A stretch of 15,570 nucleotides of DNA from Tannerella sp. (GTDB lineage: Bacteria > Bacteroidota > Bacteroidia > Bacteroidales > Tannerellaceae). The position numbers and the translations under genes were made by a program. Of this stretch, positions 7,258-15,311 are shown in pieces. The DNA lies in assembly GCA_031288935.1 (NCBI GenBank), contig JAITQL010000103.1:1-15570 (forward strand), given 5' to 3'. How positions within the stretch are numbered: the stretch's first letter is position 1; each line of letters opens with the position of its first letter. Under the pieces are notes generated by a model that worked only from the letters and a program-made list of their open reading frames with translations, made no database searches and was not told the origin of the DNA.

Positions 7258-8909
7258 TCCTGTTGATAAAGAAATCGCTTGATACTTAGTTTCGGTGTTT
7301 TTTCGAACCGTTCCCGGCAGAGTTCAAAACCGGATACCTTGCTGTAGACGGGAAGCCGCTGATTGAGATGGTGCAGGTTATGCTGCATGATGTCCGTCAG
7401 TTTTTCTTCGGACAGGTCATTCTTTTCCGCCTTTTCCAGGTCGGGACAAATCAGTGCATGAATCAGCGCCTTGCGCGTCACGATCAGCGATTCGGCGACA
7501 TAGGGCAATTCATTCAGCAGGCTTTCGATTTCTTCGGGATAAATGTTCTGTCCGTTCGAGCCAAGAATCATCGTTTTGCAGCGCCCGCGGATAAAGAGGA
7601 AGCCGTCCCTGTCAAGCGTCCCCAGGTCTCCGGTACGCATCCAGCCGTCCTCCAGCATGATTTCGGCCGTTGCGTCCGGATTCTTGTAATACCCCAGCAT
7701 GTTGTTCATCCCCCTCACAATGATTTCGCCGGCGACGGTTTCGGCATCCGGCGAATCTATCTTCACCTCCATGCGGTCTACAATGCGCCCCACCGATCCT
7801 TGCCTGAAAGTATCCCACTGTTCGTAGGCCACCAGCGGCCCGCATTCCGTCATGCCGTAACCCACGGTATAGTGAAAGCGGACGGTTCTCAGGAACGTTT
7901 CGATCTCCCTGTTGATGGCCGCCCCTCCAATCACGATTTCAAAGCAGTTGTTTCCGAAAGCGGCATTCAACTGCCCCCGTATCTTTCGCCGGATGAGCTG
8001 CCTGACGGCGGGCAGGCGGTACAGGACGCGCATGACGGGCTTGCGCAACAGCGGAAAGACGTTGTTGCGGATAATCTTTTCGATGATCAGCGGCACGGCG
8101 ATGATCAGGGTCGGCCGGTTTTTTTGGAGGCTTTCGATCACCGACTTGGGATTGGGCATGCGCGGCAGGAAATGAATGTGACAGCCTTTGTTGATTCCGT
8201 TCAGGATTTCAAACGCCAGTCCGTACATGTGCGCCATGGGCAGCATGGAGACGAAATTGTCGCCGGCGTGAACGAAGGGCAAGCGCTCGGCCGCATACTG
8301 CGTATTGCTCCACAGGCTGCGGTAGGGCAGCATGACGCCCTTGGAAAAGCCGGTCGTGCCCGACGTGTAGTTCAGGATCGCCAGTTCTTCGGGCTGCTCG
8401 ACGTGATAGGCAATCTGTTCCGGCGTGAACGGCGTGCCGTATTTCCCGGCAAACAGGTCTTCCAGCTGTTCAAACACCTGTTCCATGTCCGGGATCCGGC
8501 TCAGCAGGATCGCGCCGCTTTCCACGGCCAGGAAAAGGCGCACGCCGGGCATAGCCTCTCCGCTCAGTTTTTCCCAGTTCTGGGCGGCGGCAATCAGTAT
8601 CCGCGCTTCGGAATGGTTCACGATGTGGTGGATGTTTTCCGCCTTGAAGTCGTGCAGAATGGGCACCGCCACGGCGCCATAGGTCAGGATACTGAAAAAC
8701 CCGACGACCCATCGCGAGGAATTGCGTCCTGCCAGTGCGATTTTATCGCCCTTCCGTATGCCGGCACGTTCAAAAAGGATGTGCATTTTTTCAATTTCGC
8801 ACGCCACATCCTTATAATAAAGCGTACGTTCCCTGTGATCCGTCAAAGCCGGCAAATCCCAATGCGCTTTGATACTAAGCTCGATAAGTTTTAAAAAACG
8901 GTTGTCCAT
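7248..8909 (-). CDS. AMP-dependent acyl-CoA synthetase (long-chain fatty acid-CoA ligase family)
   Basis: The 553-residue protein has the full set of adenylate-forming enzyme motifs. The phosphate loop is YTSGTTGFSKG at 181-191. YGMTE is at 351-355, GWMRTGDLG at 422-430 is the ribose-binding Asp region, and RDGFLFIRGR at 434-443 is the hinge. The C-terminal TPKLSIKR at 538-545 puts Lys544 at the place of the conserved catalytic lysine. Such enzymes activate a carboxylic acid with ATP to an acyl-adenylate and then pass it to CoA or a carrier. The length and the early MPMAHMYG-like segment (LPMAHMYG, 223-230) fit long-chain or medium-chain fatty acyl ligases; the exact acid is not visible. There is no signal peptide, so it is probably cytoplasmic or peripheral on the membrane. 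A -7 box lies 24 bases before the ATG, and the gene appears monocistronic. Confidence 0.92.
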   Translation of the reverse strand: MDNRFLKLIELSIKAHWDLPALTDHRERTLYYKDVACEIEKMHILFERAGIRKGDKIALAGRNSSRWVVGFFSILTYGAVAVPILHDFKAENIHHIVNHSEARILIAAAQNWEKLSGEAMPGVRLFLAVESGAILLSRIPDMEQVFEQLEDLFAGKYGTPFTPEQIAYHVEQPEELAILNYTSGTTGFSKGVMLPYRSLWSNTQYAAERLPFVHAGDNFVSMLPMAHMYGLAFEILNGINKGCHIHFLPRMPNPKSVIESLQKNRPTLIIAVPLIIEKIIRNNVFPLLRKPVMRVLYRLPAVRQLIRRKIRGQLNAAFGNNCFEIVIGGAAINREIETFLRTVRFHYTVGYGMTECGPLVAYEQWDTFRQGSVGRIVDRMEVKIDSPDAETVAGEIIVRGMNNMLGYYKNPDATAEIMLEDGWMRTGDLGTLDRDGFLFIRGRCKTMILGSNGQNIYPEEIESLLNELPYVAESLIVTRKALIHALICPDLEKAEKNDLSEEKLTDIMQHNLHHLNQRLPVYSKVSGFELCRERFEKTPKLSIKRFLYQQEKI

Positions 8910-8933
8910 GAGTTATCTATGATTCTTACCGGA

Positions 8934-8941
8934 CAAATATA
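8934..8941 (-). promoter_or_regulatory. -7 promoter box of the AMP-ligase gene
   Basis: On the minus strand TATATTTG matches TAnnTTTG and lies 24 bases before the ATG at 8909. TTTG candidates for the -33 element occur 17 and 23 bases further upstream, and neither is at the ideal spacing. Confidence 0.55.
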
Positions 8942-9114
8942 GACATTTAATTTGGAAACAAAAACAAATCCGAAAGATCAAGGGCCGGCGCTCCACGCAG
9001 ATTTCGGCGATTTCAACGATCTTTCATCTGCATGAAACGAAACAGGATTTCCCTGCATTTCAAAGCTTTTTTCCTGAAATCCCAATGCTGGAACGGGGCG
9101 AGCCTTTCCCGGAT

Positions 9115-9891
9115 TTATTTGTATTTGATGATGGACGACCAGAAGCGTTTCATTTTCCGCTTGTACCAGGAATGACATCCAAAGGGCAGTCTGCCGTGAT
9201 TCAACCGGTAACAGTAGGCCGGATACTTGTCGAAGGAAAAACGCAGGGCTTCTTTTGCTTCCGGATAGGTGAAATCGGGAACCGTAGCCCAAAATACATC
9301 CTCATTGTATAAATGGGAACGCTTTTGCCGCAGGAAACAGGCGATTTGCTCGCGATACTGCCTTGTTGCCCGGTAATGACTTTCCACTTTCCGAAGAGAT
9401 AAACCGCCGTTGCCGACCTTGTCATACAGCATCTGCCTGTCGGGTTTCCCGCGACGCAGGCTGCGCTGAAGGCTGCATTTCATGATCCATGAAATAACCG
9501 GCCAGTTATAGATAGGCTTTTTCAACCACGGCGCGCCGATGTAGTCATAGCCTTTGTTGCACCACTGCGCCAGCTCGTCTCTGAATACGTAGGCATCCAG
9601 CTGGTAAATCAGGATGTAGCGGGTGTCGGAAAAACGCCTGTAAAATGCTTCGGACAACATCAGCCGGTTGTAGGCGGCTATTCCTTCAAAACAGGCGTCT
9701 TCAAAAGAATGGAACGTGAACAGCGGACAGGTTTCGGTCAAAAAGGACAGATCCAGCGACTCCGGTTTGACGACCACCAGCGGATAGGCGTTCAGAATTT
9801 CATGCACCCGGCGCAAAGAACATGTTTCTTCTTCGGAAAGCGCGGGTTTGTAAATGGGTACAAGTACCTTTACCAAATGTTTGTTTTCCAT
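9115..9891 (-). CDS. DUF5672 family protein, glycosyltransferase-like
   Basis: The 258-residue protein opens with KVLVPIYKP (8-16), the first strand of a GT-A-like nucleotide-sugar fold. The hallmark block YILIYQLDAYVFRDEL (92-107), followed by WCNKGYDYIGAPW (110-122), matches the DUF5672 family. In that block QLDAYVF holds an Asp at the position expected for a metal-binding DxD-type site. VGNGGLSLR (159-167), NEDVFW (196-201) and LPFGCHSW (235-242) are further conserved-looking blocks that resemble the acceptor side of glycosyltransferases. No signal peptide or membrane segment is present. It starts 10 bases after the stop of the porW-like gene on the same strand, so the two are probably co-transcribed. 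This may hint at a role in surface glycan or glycoprotein work, but the donor, acceptor and activity are not shown by the sequence. Confidence 0.85.
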   Translation of the reverse strand: MENKHLVKVLVPIYKPALSEEETCSLRRVHEILNAYPLVVVKPESLDLSFLTETCPLFTFHSFEDACFEGIAAYNRLMLSEAFYRRFSDTRYILIYQLDAYVFRDELAQWCNKGYDYIGAPWLKKPIYNWPVISWIMKCSLQRSLRRGKPDRQMLYDKVGNGGLSLRKVESHYRATRQYREQIACFLRQKRSHLYNEDVFWATVPDFTYPEAKEALRFSFDKYPAYCYRLNHGRLPFGCHSWYKRKMKRFWSSIIKYK

Positions 9892-9901
9892 CGCGTGCGA
9901 G

Positions 9902-12900
9902 CTATTTTTTTATTTTCCTGCGCTGTTTGGCCGCACGTTCCTTTTCCTTGCGTTCCTTTTCTTTCTGTTTCAGGCGTTCTTTGGCTTCCTTCTTTTTCTG
10001 CTTCTGCGCCTGCTCACGCTCTTTCGCCTTTTGCTTCCTTAATACTTCGGCGTCCTTCTGCTTTTGCTTGGCGGCTTTCGCTTCTTCTTCCTTGCGGAGC
10101 TGTTCTTCCTGTTCTGCCTGTTTGCGGTGTTCCAGCATCTGTTCCAGCGTGACTTCGGTCGGCTTCTTCGGCGCGGCGGTTTCTTCTTCCACCTGCTCTG
10201 CCGGCTGCTCCGCAGGCGTTTCTTCCGGAGAAACCTGTTCTTCCGCGGGTATTTCCTGCGGTACGACTTCCTCTTCCGCGGGCGTCCTGTCCGGCTGTTC
10301 GTCCGGCGACTGCACGTTTTCGACCGGTATTTCTTCCTCTTCGACGGGGATGTTTTCGTCCCCGTCTTCCTCTGCAAGACCGGCTGCCTTTTCGACAGCC
10401 CTGTCTTCCGCCTCTGCCAGTTTCCCTTCCTCTCCGGCCAGCTGCACCTTCCAGCGCGCAATCAGTTCCGGCGCCATCGCTTCGTAATGTTCCACAAAGA
10501 AAAGCATGTATTCTTCCAGGGTCTTTCCGCGAAGCAGGGTGTCGTAGTTCCTGTCCGAGAAGGGGAAGAAGGAAACCGCCTGTCCGAGGGCTGCCGCATA
10601 TCCGTCCGGCCCGTAAATCATCTTCGCATAGGCCAGCGTTTCGCCCAGGTTGTGAAATCCGCTAACCGTCAAAATGCTCAACGATCCGACCGTTTCGATA
10701 TTCAAGTCAAACACATTCACCGTGAAATTGGCGAAATTAAAGGCCGCCACGGCATACAGCAACTGGTTGCGGTCTACGTTGCCGGTCGGGTAGATCAGCA
10801 GCATCCGGTGAGGGGTGTCCGGTTCGTCCACAAACTGACGCGCCGAGTCGGACGCCGAAAGCATGCCGTTCGCGTCTACGCCAAAACGCAGGTTCCACGT
10901 CATCCCCGTCACGTTGCCCTGCACCAGCGTGCGGCCGCGCAACACGCCCTTGAGCATTTCACCGGCCAGCTCCGACACGTCCGCCGCCGGATATTTCTCC
11001 ACCAGCGCCGTCAGCGCCGCTTTAAAGCCGTCCACATCGCCGGCCTGTACGTAAGTCAACGCATGAAGGAACATGAATTTGGGTTGCAGAACAGACAGCG
11101 GATAGGTTTCGGCAAACGCCCGGCTGTTGCGGCGTACCGCAGCCGTGTCTTCATCCAGATAGCGGTGATAGGTCTCTTCATACAGCGAATCCTGCACGCT
11201 GTCCATCATCCGTATGTTGTATTCGTAATTCGGATCGGCAACGGCGATGGCGTAATCGCTTTCGGGGAAGGCGGCGACGAGTTTCGCCCTGTATATCTCC
11301 GCCAGAGCGGTATCCTTGTAGCGGAGCGCCATCAGGTAGGCATGATAGTAGTAGTCCATCCGGTACTTGTTGTCCGGGAAACGGCGTTCCAGCTCCTCAA
11401 AGGTTTCTACGGCCAGGTTCTTGTCCTCCAGCTTGTCCTTGTAAATCATTCCCATGTTGAACAGTCCGTCGGCGATAATCAGGTTCGAGGCCTCCAGATC
11501 GTCTTCCGAAAACGGAATCTGCCGAAGGTAATATTCCCGCGACTTGGGGTCGGAGGCCAGCGAATCCAGTGCAAGCTGTATCGAGTCCGCGGCAATCGGG
11601 TTTCCTTCGGCATCGACTTGCTGAGCCTCTCCTCCGCCTTCGGTTCCGTCGCCTTCGTCCGTTCCGAGGGTTGGCATCGACTTGTTCCGCCGCCGCCAGT
11701 GATCCTCCAGCGTTCGTTTGCCCCATTTGTTCTGGAATTGCGCCTTGCCCTGCGCCACCAGCTGTTCGTTATAGAAGTAAAATGCGTTCTCGCCGGGTAT
11801 GAGCGGCGTTTGCGGCTGCATCATGTTATTGTTTTGCCTGCCGGGGGGCTGGGAATTGTTCCCGCGGGCGCCCTGGTCGGCCAGGTAGTTTTCGCGTTCC
11901 GCATTCTTGGCTGCCTCCTCTTCCTGTTTTTTTACCTCCTCGATGATTTTGTCGATCAGCGCCAGACGCTCGGATTCCGGCATACGCGCCAGCGTTTGCA
12001 GGCTGTCCTGCAAATGAACGGCCTCTACGTGTACGACCAGCTCGTCCAAAACAGCCGATAACCGGGAAATCCGATCGTAGTCCCTGTATTCTTTCCGTAT
12101 CCCGGCCAGGGCGCCACTGAAACAGGGCTGCGCGTTGACGTAGTCTTCCCGTGCGAAGTAAATATCGCCCAGCCGTATCTGGCAAATGGCCTTGTCCAGT
12201 CCGTTCTGCGTGCTTTTTTCTATCCCGAGCGCATAGTTTTCAATGGCCTTGACGGTGTCTTGCCGGCTGAGGTGAATGTTTCCAACGGCATAATACACCT
12301 GATCCAGATAGTCCTTGTTCTTCTCGCTTCTGGCCATGCGGTGCAACATTTTCAGGACGTTTTGGTAACTGGCGCCCGGAAAAACTTCCGTCTGACGGAT
12401 TCGCGCGGCAAACTCCAGCTCGTAGGGCGGATTGGCGGAAGCTACCTTCCCGAAGGTTTTGTAGGCTGCCTCGTTCTGTCCCAGTTCGGCCTGGAGCTGT
12501 CCCAGCAAATAACTCATCCGGGTACGCTGACGTTTATTCTTTTCCCACTTGATGGCTTTCTGCAAGAAGGGAATCGCCTTTTCAAACTGTCCGCTTTTGA
12601 TCAGATAATCGGCATGGAAACGGTCGTACTGTTTCCGGTTGGCGGGCGGAATACCGTTTTCGTCCTGCCGCTCCAGCGCGGCGCCGGCTTCGTACAGCCA
12701 GTTCATCTCCGCATAACAGCGCGCCTGCCAGATACGCGCCTCGGCCACCATTTCCCGGTCGGTTGCATAATGACGGGCAATGTACGAGAAGGTAGCAGAG
12801 GCTTGCAGAAAGTCGGCATTGTAGAATTGTCCCTGACCGATCAGCATCCAGCAGTGTCTTAGAAAAGGATTGTATTCCTCTTTCGCCTGCAGGGCGACCT

Positions 12901-13264
12901 GCTTCGGGTTGCTTTGCCAGCCGGCCTTACGCGGCGGTTTTTTCTGAATGGAATGTTGCTTGACGGCTTTATTTCCCTTTTCGATGGCGCGGTCAAACGC
13001 TCCTCCCGTCTCTTTCTTGTCCTTGGGCTGCGCACTGACGGGGTACATGTAGATCCGTTCGGTGTAATTCTCCTTATAGCCATTCACCATCGCGTCCAGC
13101 GATTCGTCAAACGACGTTTTTCCGTTGAAATAGGTATTGTATCGCGCCGTAAGCGCGTGAAAACGACGGTGCGCCGTCGTATTTTTCTTCGTACTGCACG
13201 CAACGATCCACACGCCGCCAACTATGATCCACAAGAGATAATAAAGACTTCTTTTCACACCCAT
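9902..13264 (-). CDS. porW: PorW/SprE-like TPR lipoprotein of the type IX secretion system
   Basis: I choose the ATG at 13264 (1120 residues) rather than an in-frame ATG at 13342, because it gives a compact lipoprotein signal: MGVKRSL, a hydrophobic stretch, and the lipobox IVAC with Cys23. RRFHALTARYNTYFNGK (33-49) is the typical N-terminal block of PorW/SprE proteins. Helical TPR-like repeats follow over much of the first 450 residues. Near residue 500 comes the second family block (AFYFYNEQLVAQGK, then KWGKRTLEDHWRR). In T9SS bacteria this outer-membrane lipoprotein links the periplasmic PorK/PorN ring to the Sov translocon. The last 156 residues are unusual: an acidic, Pro/Glu-rich segment (about 965-1034) and then a Lys/Glu/Arg-rich helix to the end. 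No other T9SS gene is in the window, so a working system is inferred. The DUF5672 gene follows 10 bases downstream. Confidence 0.87.
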   Translation of the reverse strand: MGVKRSLYYLLWIIVGGVWIVACSTKKNTTAHRRFHALTARYNTYFNGKTSFDESLDAMVNGYKENYTERIYMYPVSAQPKDKKETGGAFDRAIEKGNKAVKQHSIQKKPPRKAGWQSNPKQVALQAKEEYNPFLRHCWMLIGQGQFYNADFLQASATFSYIARHYATDREMVAEARIWQARCYAEMNWLYEAGAALERQDENGIPPANRKQYDRFHADYLIKSGQFEKAIPFLQKAIKWEKNKRQRTRMSYLLGQLQAELGQNEAAYKTFGKVASANPPYELEFAARIRQTEVFPGASYQNVLKMLHRMARSEKNKDYLDQVYYAVGNIHLSRQDTVKAIENYALGIEKSTQNGLDKAICQIRLGDIYFAREDYVNAQPCFSGALAGIRKEYRDYDRISRLSAVLDELVVHVEAVHLQDSLQTLARMPESERLALIDKIIEEVKKQEEEAAKNAERENYLADQGARGNNSQPPGRQNNNMMQPQTPLIPGENAFYFYNEQLVAQGKAQFQNKWGKRTLEDHWRRRNKSMPTLGTDEGDGTEGGGEAQQVDAEGNPIAADSIQLALDSLASDPKSREYYLRQIPFSEDDLEASNLIIADGLFNMGMIYKDKLEDKNLAVETFEELERRFPDNKYRMDYYYHAYLMALRYKDTALAEIYRAKLVAAFPESDYAIAVADPNYEYNIRMMDSVQDSLYEETYHRYLDEDTAAVRRNSRAFAETYPLSVLQPKFMFLHALTYVQAGDVDGFKAALTALVEKYPAADVSELAGEMLKGVLRGRTLVQGNVTGMTWNLRFGVDANGMLSASDSARQFVDEPDTPHRMLLIYPTGNVDRNQLLYAVAAFNFANFTVNVFDLNIETVGSLSILTVSGFHNLGETLAYAKMIYGPDGYAAALGQAVSFFPFSDRNYDTLLRGKTLEEYMLFFVEHYEAMAPELIARWKVQLAGEEGKLAEAEDRAVEKAAGLAEEDGDENIPVEEEEIPVENVQSPDEQPDRTPAEEEVVPQEIPAEEQVSPEETPAEQPAEQVEEETAAPKKPTEVTLEQMLEHRKQAEQEEQLRKEEEAKAAKQKQKDAEVLRKQKAKEREQAQKQKKKEAKERLKQKEKERKEKERAAKQRRKIKK

Positions 13265-13438
13265 AGCGAGTTTATAACGATGAAATAACTGAGAATTAAC
13301 GGAAATATTGCCTCTTTCAGACAATATTCGGATGATTTTCATGAAACGGCAGGTGTTGAAACTTCCGAATGGGCAAGATTCAAAGATTCATTTCCTGAAG
13401 TGGAATGATGGCAATACCGTTTGAAATTCTCTCTCCCC

Positions 13439-13507
13439 CTGCCAGCATTGGTGGGCGCCTCCTGCAAGCGCTGGTGGGTATCCCTTGCCAGCATTAGCGG
13501 GCATCCT
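13439..13507. repeat. Three 23-bp tandem repeats
   Basis: Units at 13439-13461, 13462-13484 and 13485-13507 share the pattern CTGCCAGC, then a variable pair, TGGTGGGC and a pyrimidine-rich end. They differ at several positions each. The period is not a multiple of three, so it cannot encode a constant peptide repeat, unlike the two 21-bp arrays. Confidence 0.85.
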
Positions 13508-13600
13508 CCACAATATTCGACTTTCAACATTCAACTTTGAACCTTGAACTTTCTCTATCTCTACGCAGTCTTTTCTAACCCATTAAACGATGCCCCTGTT

Positions 13601-13651
13601 ATTTTTCAAAGAAAAAGAGTGTATCTTTGCCAGCCGATTCGCATCGAAATG
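13601..13651 (+). promoter_or_regulatory. Promoter and early leader of the metallophosphoesterase gene
   Basis: TATCTTTG at 13622-13629 matches the -7 consensus. Upstream lies TTTTTCAAAGAAAA, and downstream GCCGATTCGCATCGAAATGG. The same arrangement, with a one-base spacing change, occurs before rplM, which makes both more convincing as promoters. Confidence 0.7.
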
Positions 13652-13705
13652 GAGGAATACATAAGGCAAGAGCCGCACATTTCATGCAGAATCCCTGCCA
13701 TATAA
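13649..13705 (+). other. Possible 18-codon leader peptide frame
   Basis: An ATG at 13649 just inside the conserved leader begins a frame of 18 residues, MEEYIRQEPHISCRIPAI, ending at a TAA (13703-13705). The stop lies five bases before the ATG of the metallophosphoesterase gene. No ribosome site is apparent and a frame of this length can occur by chance. Confidence 0.2.
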
Positions 13706-13710
13706 TAATA

Positions 13711-15039
13711 ATGAACGAAGCAATGAAGACAAACATTCATACTGTATCGAAGCGCACCGCAAGAGGGTGCCTTCTGTTTCTATTGGCGGTTGCGGCCGTT
13801 GCTTGTCAGCGCAAACCCGACCTGCCGCGTTTTGCCGTGATCTCGGATACCCATTTTGGTCGCAAGGGAGCTACGGAGAAAGTACCCCGTGCGTTGAAAC
13901 ACCTGCTGGGCAAACAGCCGCAGGTAGATGCGATCTTCGTCGTGGGCGACCTCTGCAACAGCGGTGAACCGGCGGAATTTGACGAACTGCTCTCCGTTTT
14001 CGGCGACCGGACGTGCGTACCCGAAGGCGTAGCGGTCTACTACATGATTGCAGGCATCGGCCACGACATCAAGCGCAGCGCCGGCAAGGTCAGAGCCGCC
14101 GGCATACCCTCGTCCTTCTATCTGGACAAGCTGGGACAGCCGGCGCATCAATTCGTCGACATCAAGGGCTATCCGTTCATCACCATCAGCGGAGAGGGGA
14201 AATCCGGAAGCGATTACGATCCCGATGCACAAGACTACCTGGCTCAAAAAATGGCTGAGGCGGCACAAAAGTACCCCGGCAAACCCATCTTCGTCTTTGT
14301 GCACGAGCCTCCGTTAGGCACCTGTTACGGCTCATCCGTGCTGTATCGCTGGGGTTCGGACAACTTCACGGACATTCTGAACAAATATCCCCAGGCGATC
14401 GTCTTCTGCGGTCATTCGCACTATCCGGCAGGCGATCCGCGTTCAATACACCAGGGCGTATTCACTACCGTGAACGACGGCAGTACTACCTGTAGTGAAG
14501 TAGACAACGGCGAAGTAAGCATCGGCAATATTCCCGAAAATGCCAACCTGGTGACCGAAGGACTGATTGTGCAAGTACTGTCCGGAGGTGATGTGGAAAT
14601 AGCGCGCTGGGATACGTACCGGAACGAGGAGATGCTGCCGCGCTGGCTGGTGAAGGCGCCTCACGACGGAAGTAACTTCACCTATAAAGACCGCAACGGC
14701 CTGCCTGCTCCCGTTTTCGCCCCCGATGCGAAACTGACTGGCGCCCTTGAGGACGAATCCTATGTCATAACCTTCCCGCAGGCCACCGACAATGAGGTAG
14801 TACATCACTATCTTATCGAATTGCTGGAAGACGGACAGTCTGTTTACTCCTTCCGCAAATTCTCGCAATTCTATCTCAACAGTCAGATGCCGTCCGAATT
14901 GACCGAAAGTCTTACCGGCCTGCCTCGCGGCAAGACGCTCACACCGCAAGTCCGTGCAGTCGATTCTTATGCGAATGTTTCCGCACCGCTACAGGGCGAA
15001 ACGTTTATCACACCTGCCGCCGATGTCCCTTCTCCGTAA
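13711..15039 (+). CDS. Secreted calcineurin-like metallophosphoesterase lipoprotein
   Basis: From the ATG at 13711 the product is 442 residues; an in-frame ATG at 13723 is equally possible. The signal has a basic n-region (SKRTAR), a Leu/Val/Ala-rich core and a lipobox ending AVAC at Cys32, so it is probably a periplasmic or surface lipoprotein. The metallophosphoesterase motifs come in order: SDTHFG (Asp46, His48), VGDLC (Asp80), a deviant GIGHD at 115-119 where GNHD is usual, VHEPP (His198) and CGHSH (234-237). Family enzymes hydrolyse phosphate esters with two metal ions; the substrate is unknown. Residues from about 335 to 436 look like a fibronectin type III-like beta domain. The gene is preceded by a promoter very like that of rplM, which lies 272 bases downstream but has its own promoter. 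Confidence 0.9.
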   Translation: MNEAMKTNIHTVSKRTARGCLLFLLAVAAVACQRKPDLPRFAVISDTHFGRKGATEKVPRALKHLLGKQPQVDAIFVVGDLCNSGEPAEFDELLSVFGDRTCVPEGVAVYYMIAGIGHDIKRSAGKVRAAGIPSSFYLDKLGQPAHQFVDIKGYPFITISGEGKSGSDYDPDAQDYLAQKMAEAAQKYPGKPIFVFVHEPPLGTCYGSSVLYRWGSDNFTDILNKYPQAIVFCGHSHYPAGDPRSIHQGVFTTVNDGSTTCSEVDNGEVSIGNIPENANLVTEGLIVQVLSGGDVEIARWDTYRNEEMLPRWLVKAPHDGSNFTYKDRNGLPAPVFAPDAKLTGALEDESYVITFPQATDNEVVHHYLIELLEDGQSVYSFRKFSQFYLNSQMPSELTESLTGLPRGKTLTPQVRAVDSYANVSAPLQGETFITPAADVPSP

Positions 15040-15159
15040 TCGTCTCGCCATAATGAAAAGGACTGCGTTTGAAATACTTCATGTTGCCGATACAACGGAC
15101 TGCCCCCTGCGTTTCTGCCCGACAAAACAGGCTATCAGAGAAAAAATATTCAGTAAATG

Positions 15160-15215
15160 TTTTTTTTTCAAAGAAAAGATTGTACCTTTGCAGGCCGATT
15201 ATTATCAAAATGTTT
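15160..15215 (+). promoter_or_regulatory. Promoter and early leader of rplM
   Basis: TACCTTTG at 15183-15190 matches the -7 consensus, preceded by an eight-base T run, CAAAGAAAA, and followed by CAGGCCGATTATTATC. It resembles promoters of highly expressed ribosomal operons in this phylum and leaves a leader of roughly 110-120 bases before the GTG at 15312. Confidence 0.75.
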
Positions 15216-15245
15216 TAAATTGTTATTTCTCAGTTCATTGTTTCA

Positions 15246-15276
15246 CCCATGTGTCCGGGTAAATAGGTGATATGGG
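15246..15276 (+). promoter_or_regulatory. rplM: Hairpin in the rplM leader, candidate L13 ribosomal leader
   Basis: CCCATGTGTCC (15246-15256) can pair with GGTGATATGGG (15266-15276) in eight Watson-Crick pairs and one G-U pair, with a two-by-two mismatch and a nine-base loop. A shorter alternative pairs TCACC (15243-15247) with GGTGA (15266-15270). Ribosomal protein operons are often autoregulated through such leaders, and an L13 leader class has been described for Bacteroidia; assignment to that class is inferred from position alone. Confidence 0.5.
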
Positions 15277-15311
15277 AGGGTTTTAGTATTAATTAAAAAA
15301 AAGTTTTAGCA

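Larger units (their letters stand above)
13265..13710. other. Divergent spacer between porW-like gene and metallophosphoesterase gene
   Basis: This 446-base stretch separates two divergent genes. It contains the three-unit 23-bp repeat (13439-13507), a run of degenerate TTCAAC/TTGAAC-type words (about 13518-13548), the plus-strand promoter at 13622-13629, and an 18-codon leader frame (13649-13705). I could not find a convincing TAnnTTTG box for the minus-strand porW-like gene. Confidence 0.8.

Noticed and set aside
6861..7289. Plus-strand frame with AETSPEN heptads as a gene
   Set aside because: Other frames are equally open, it overlaps the 3' end of the AMP-ligase gene, and changes in this frame are largely non-silent.
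9045..9082. GGATTTC / GAAATCC inverted repeat after the DUF5672 gene as a terminator
   Set aside because: The loop is 24 bases and no T-tract follows on the minus strand.
10064..12061. 665-codon open frame on the plus strand
   Set aside because: Antisense to the porW-like gene; its Phe/Leu/Arg-rich start is the mirror of the Lys/Glu-rich tail.
13339..13530. 63-codon minus-strand frame upstream of the porW-like gene
   Set aside because: It runs through the 23-bp repeat, has no domain or signal, and overlaps the likely promoter region.
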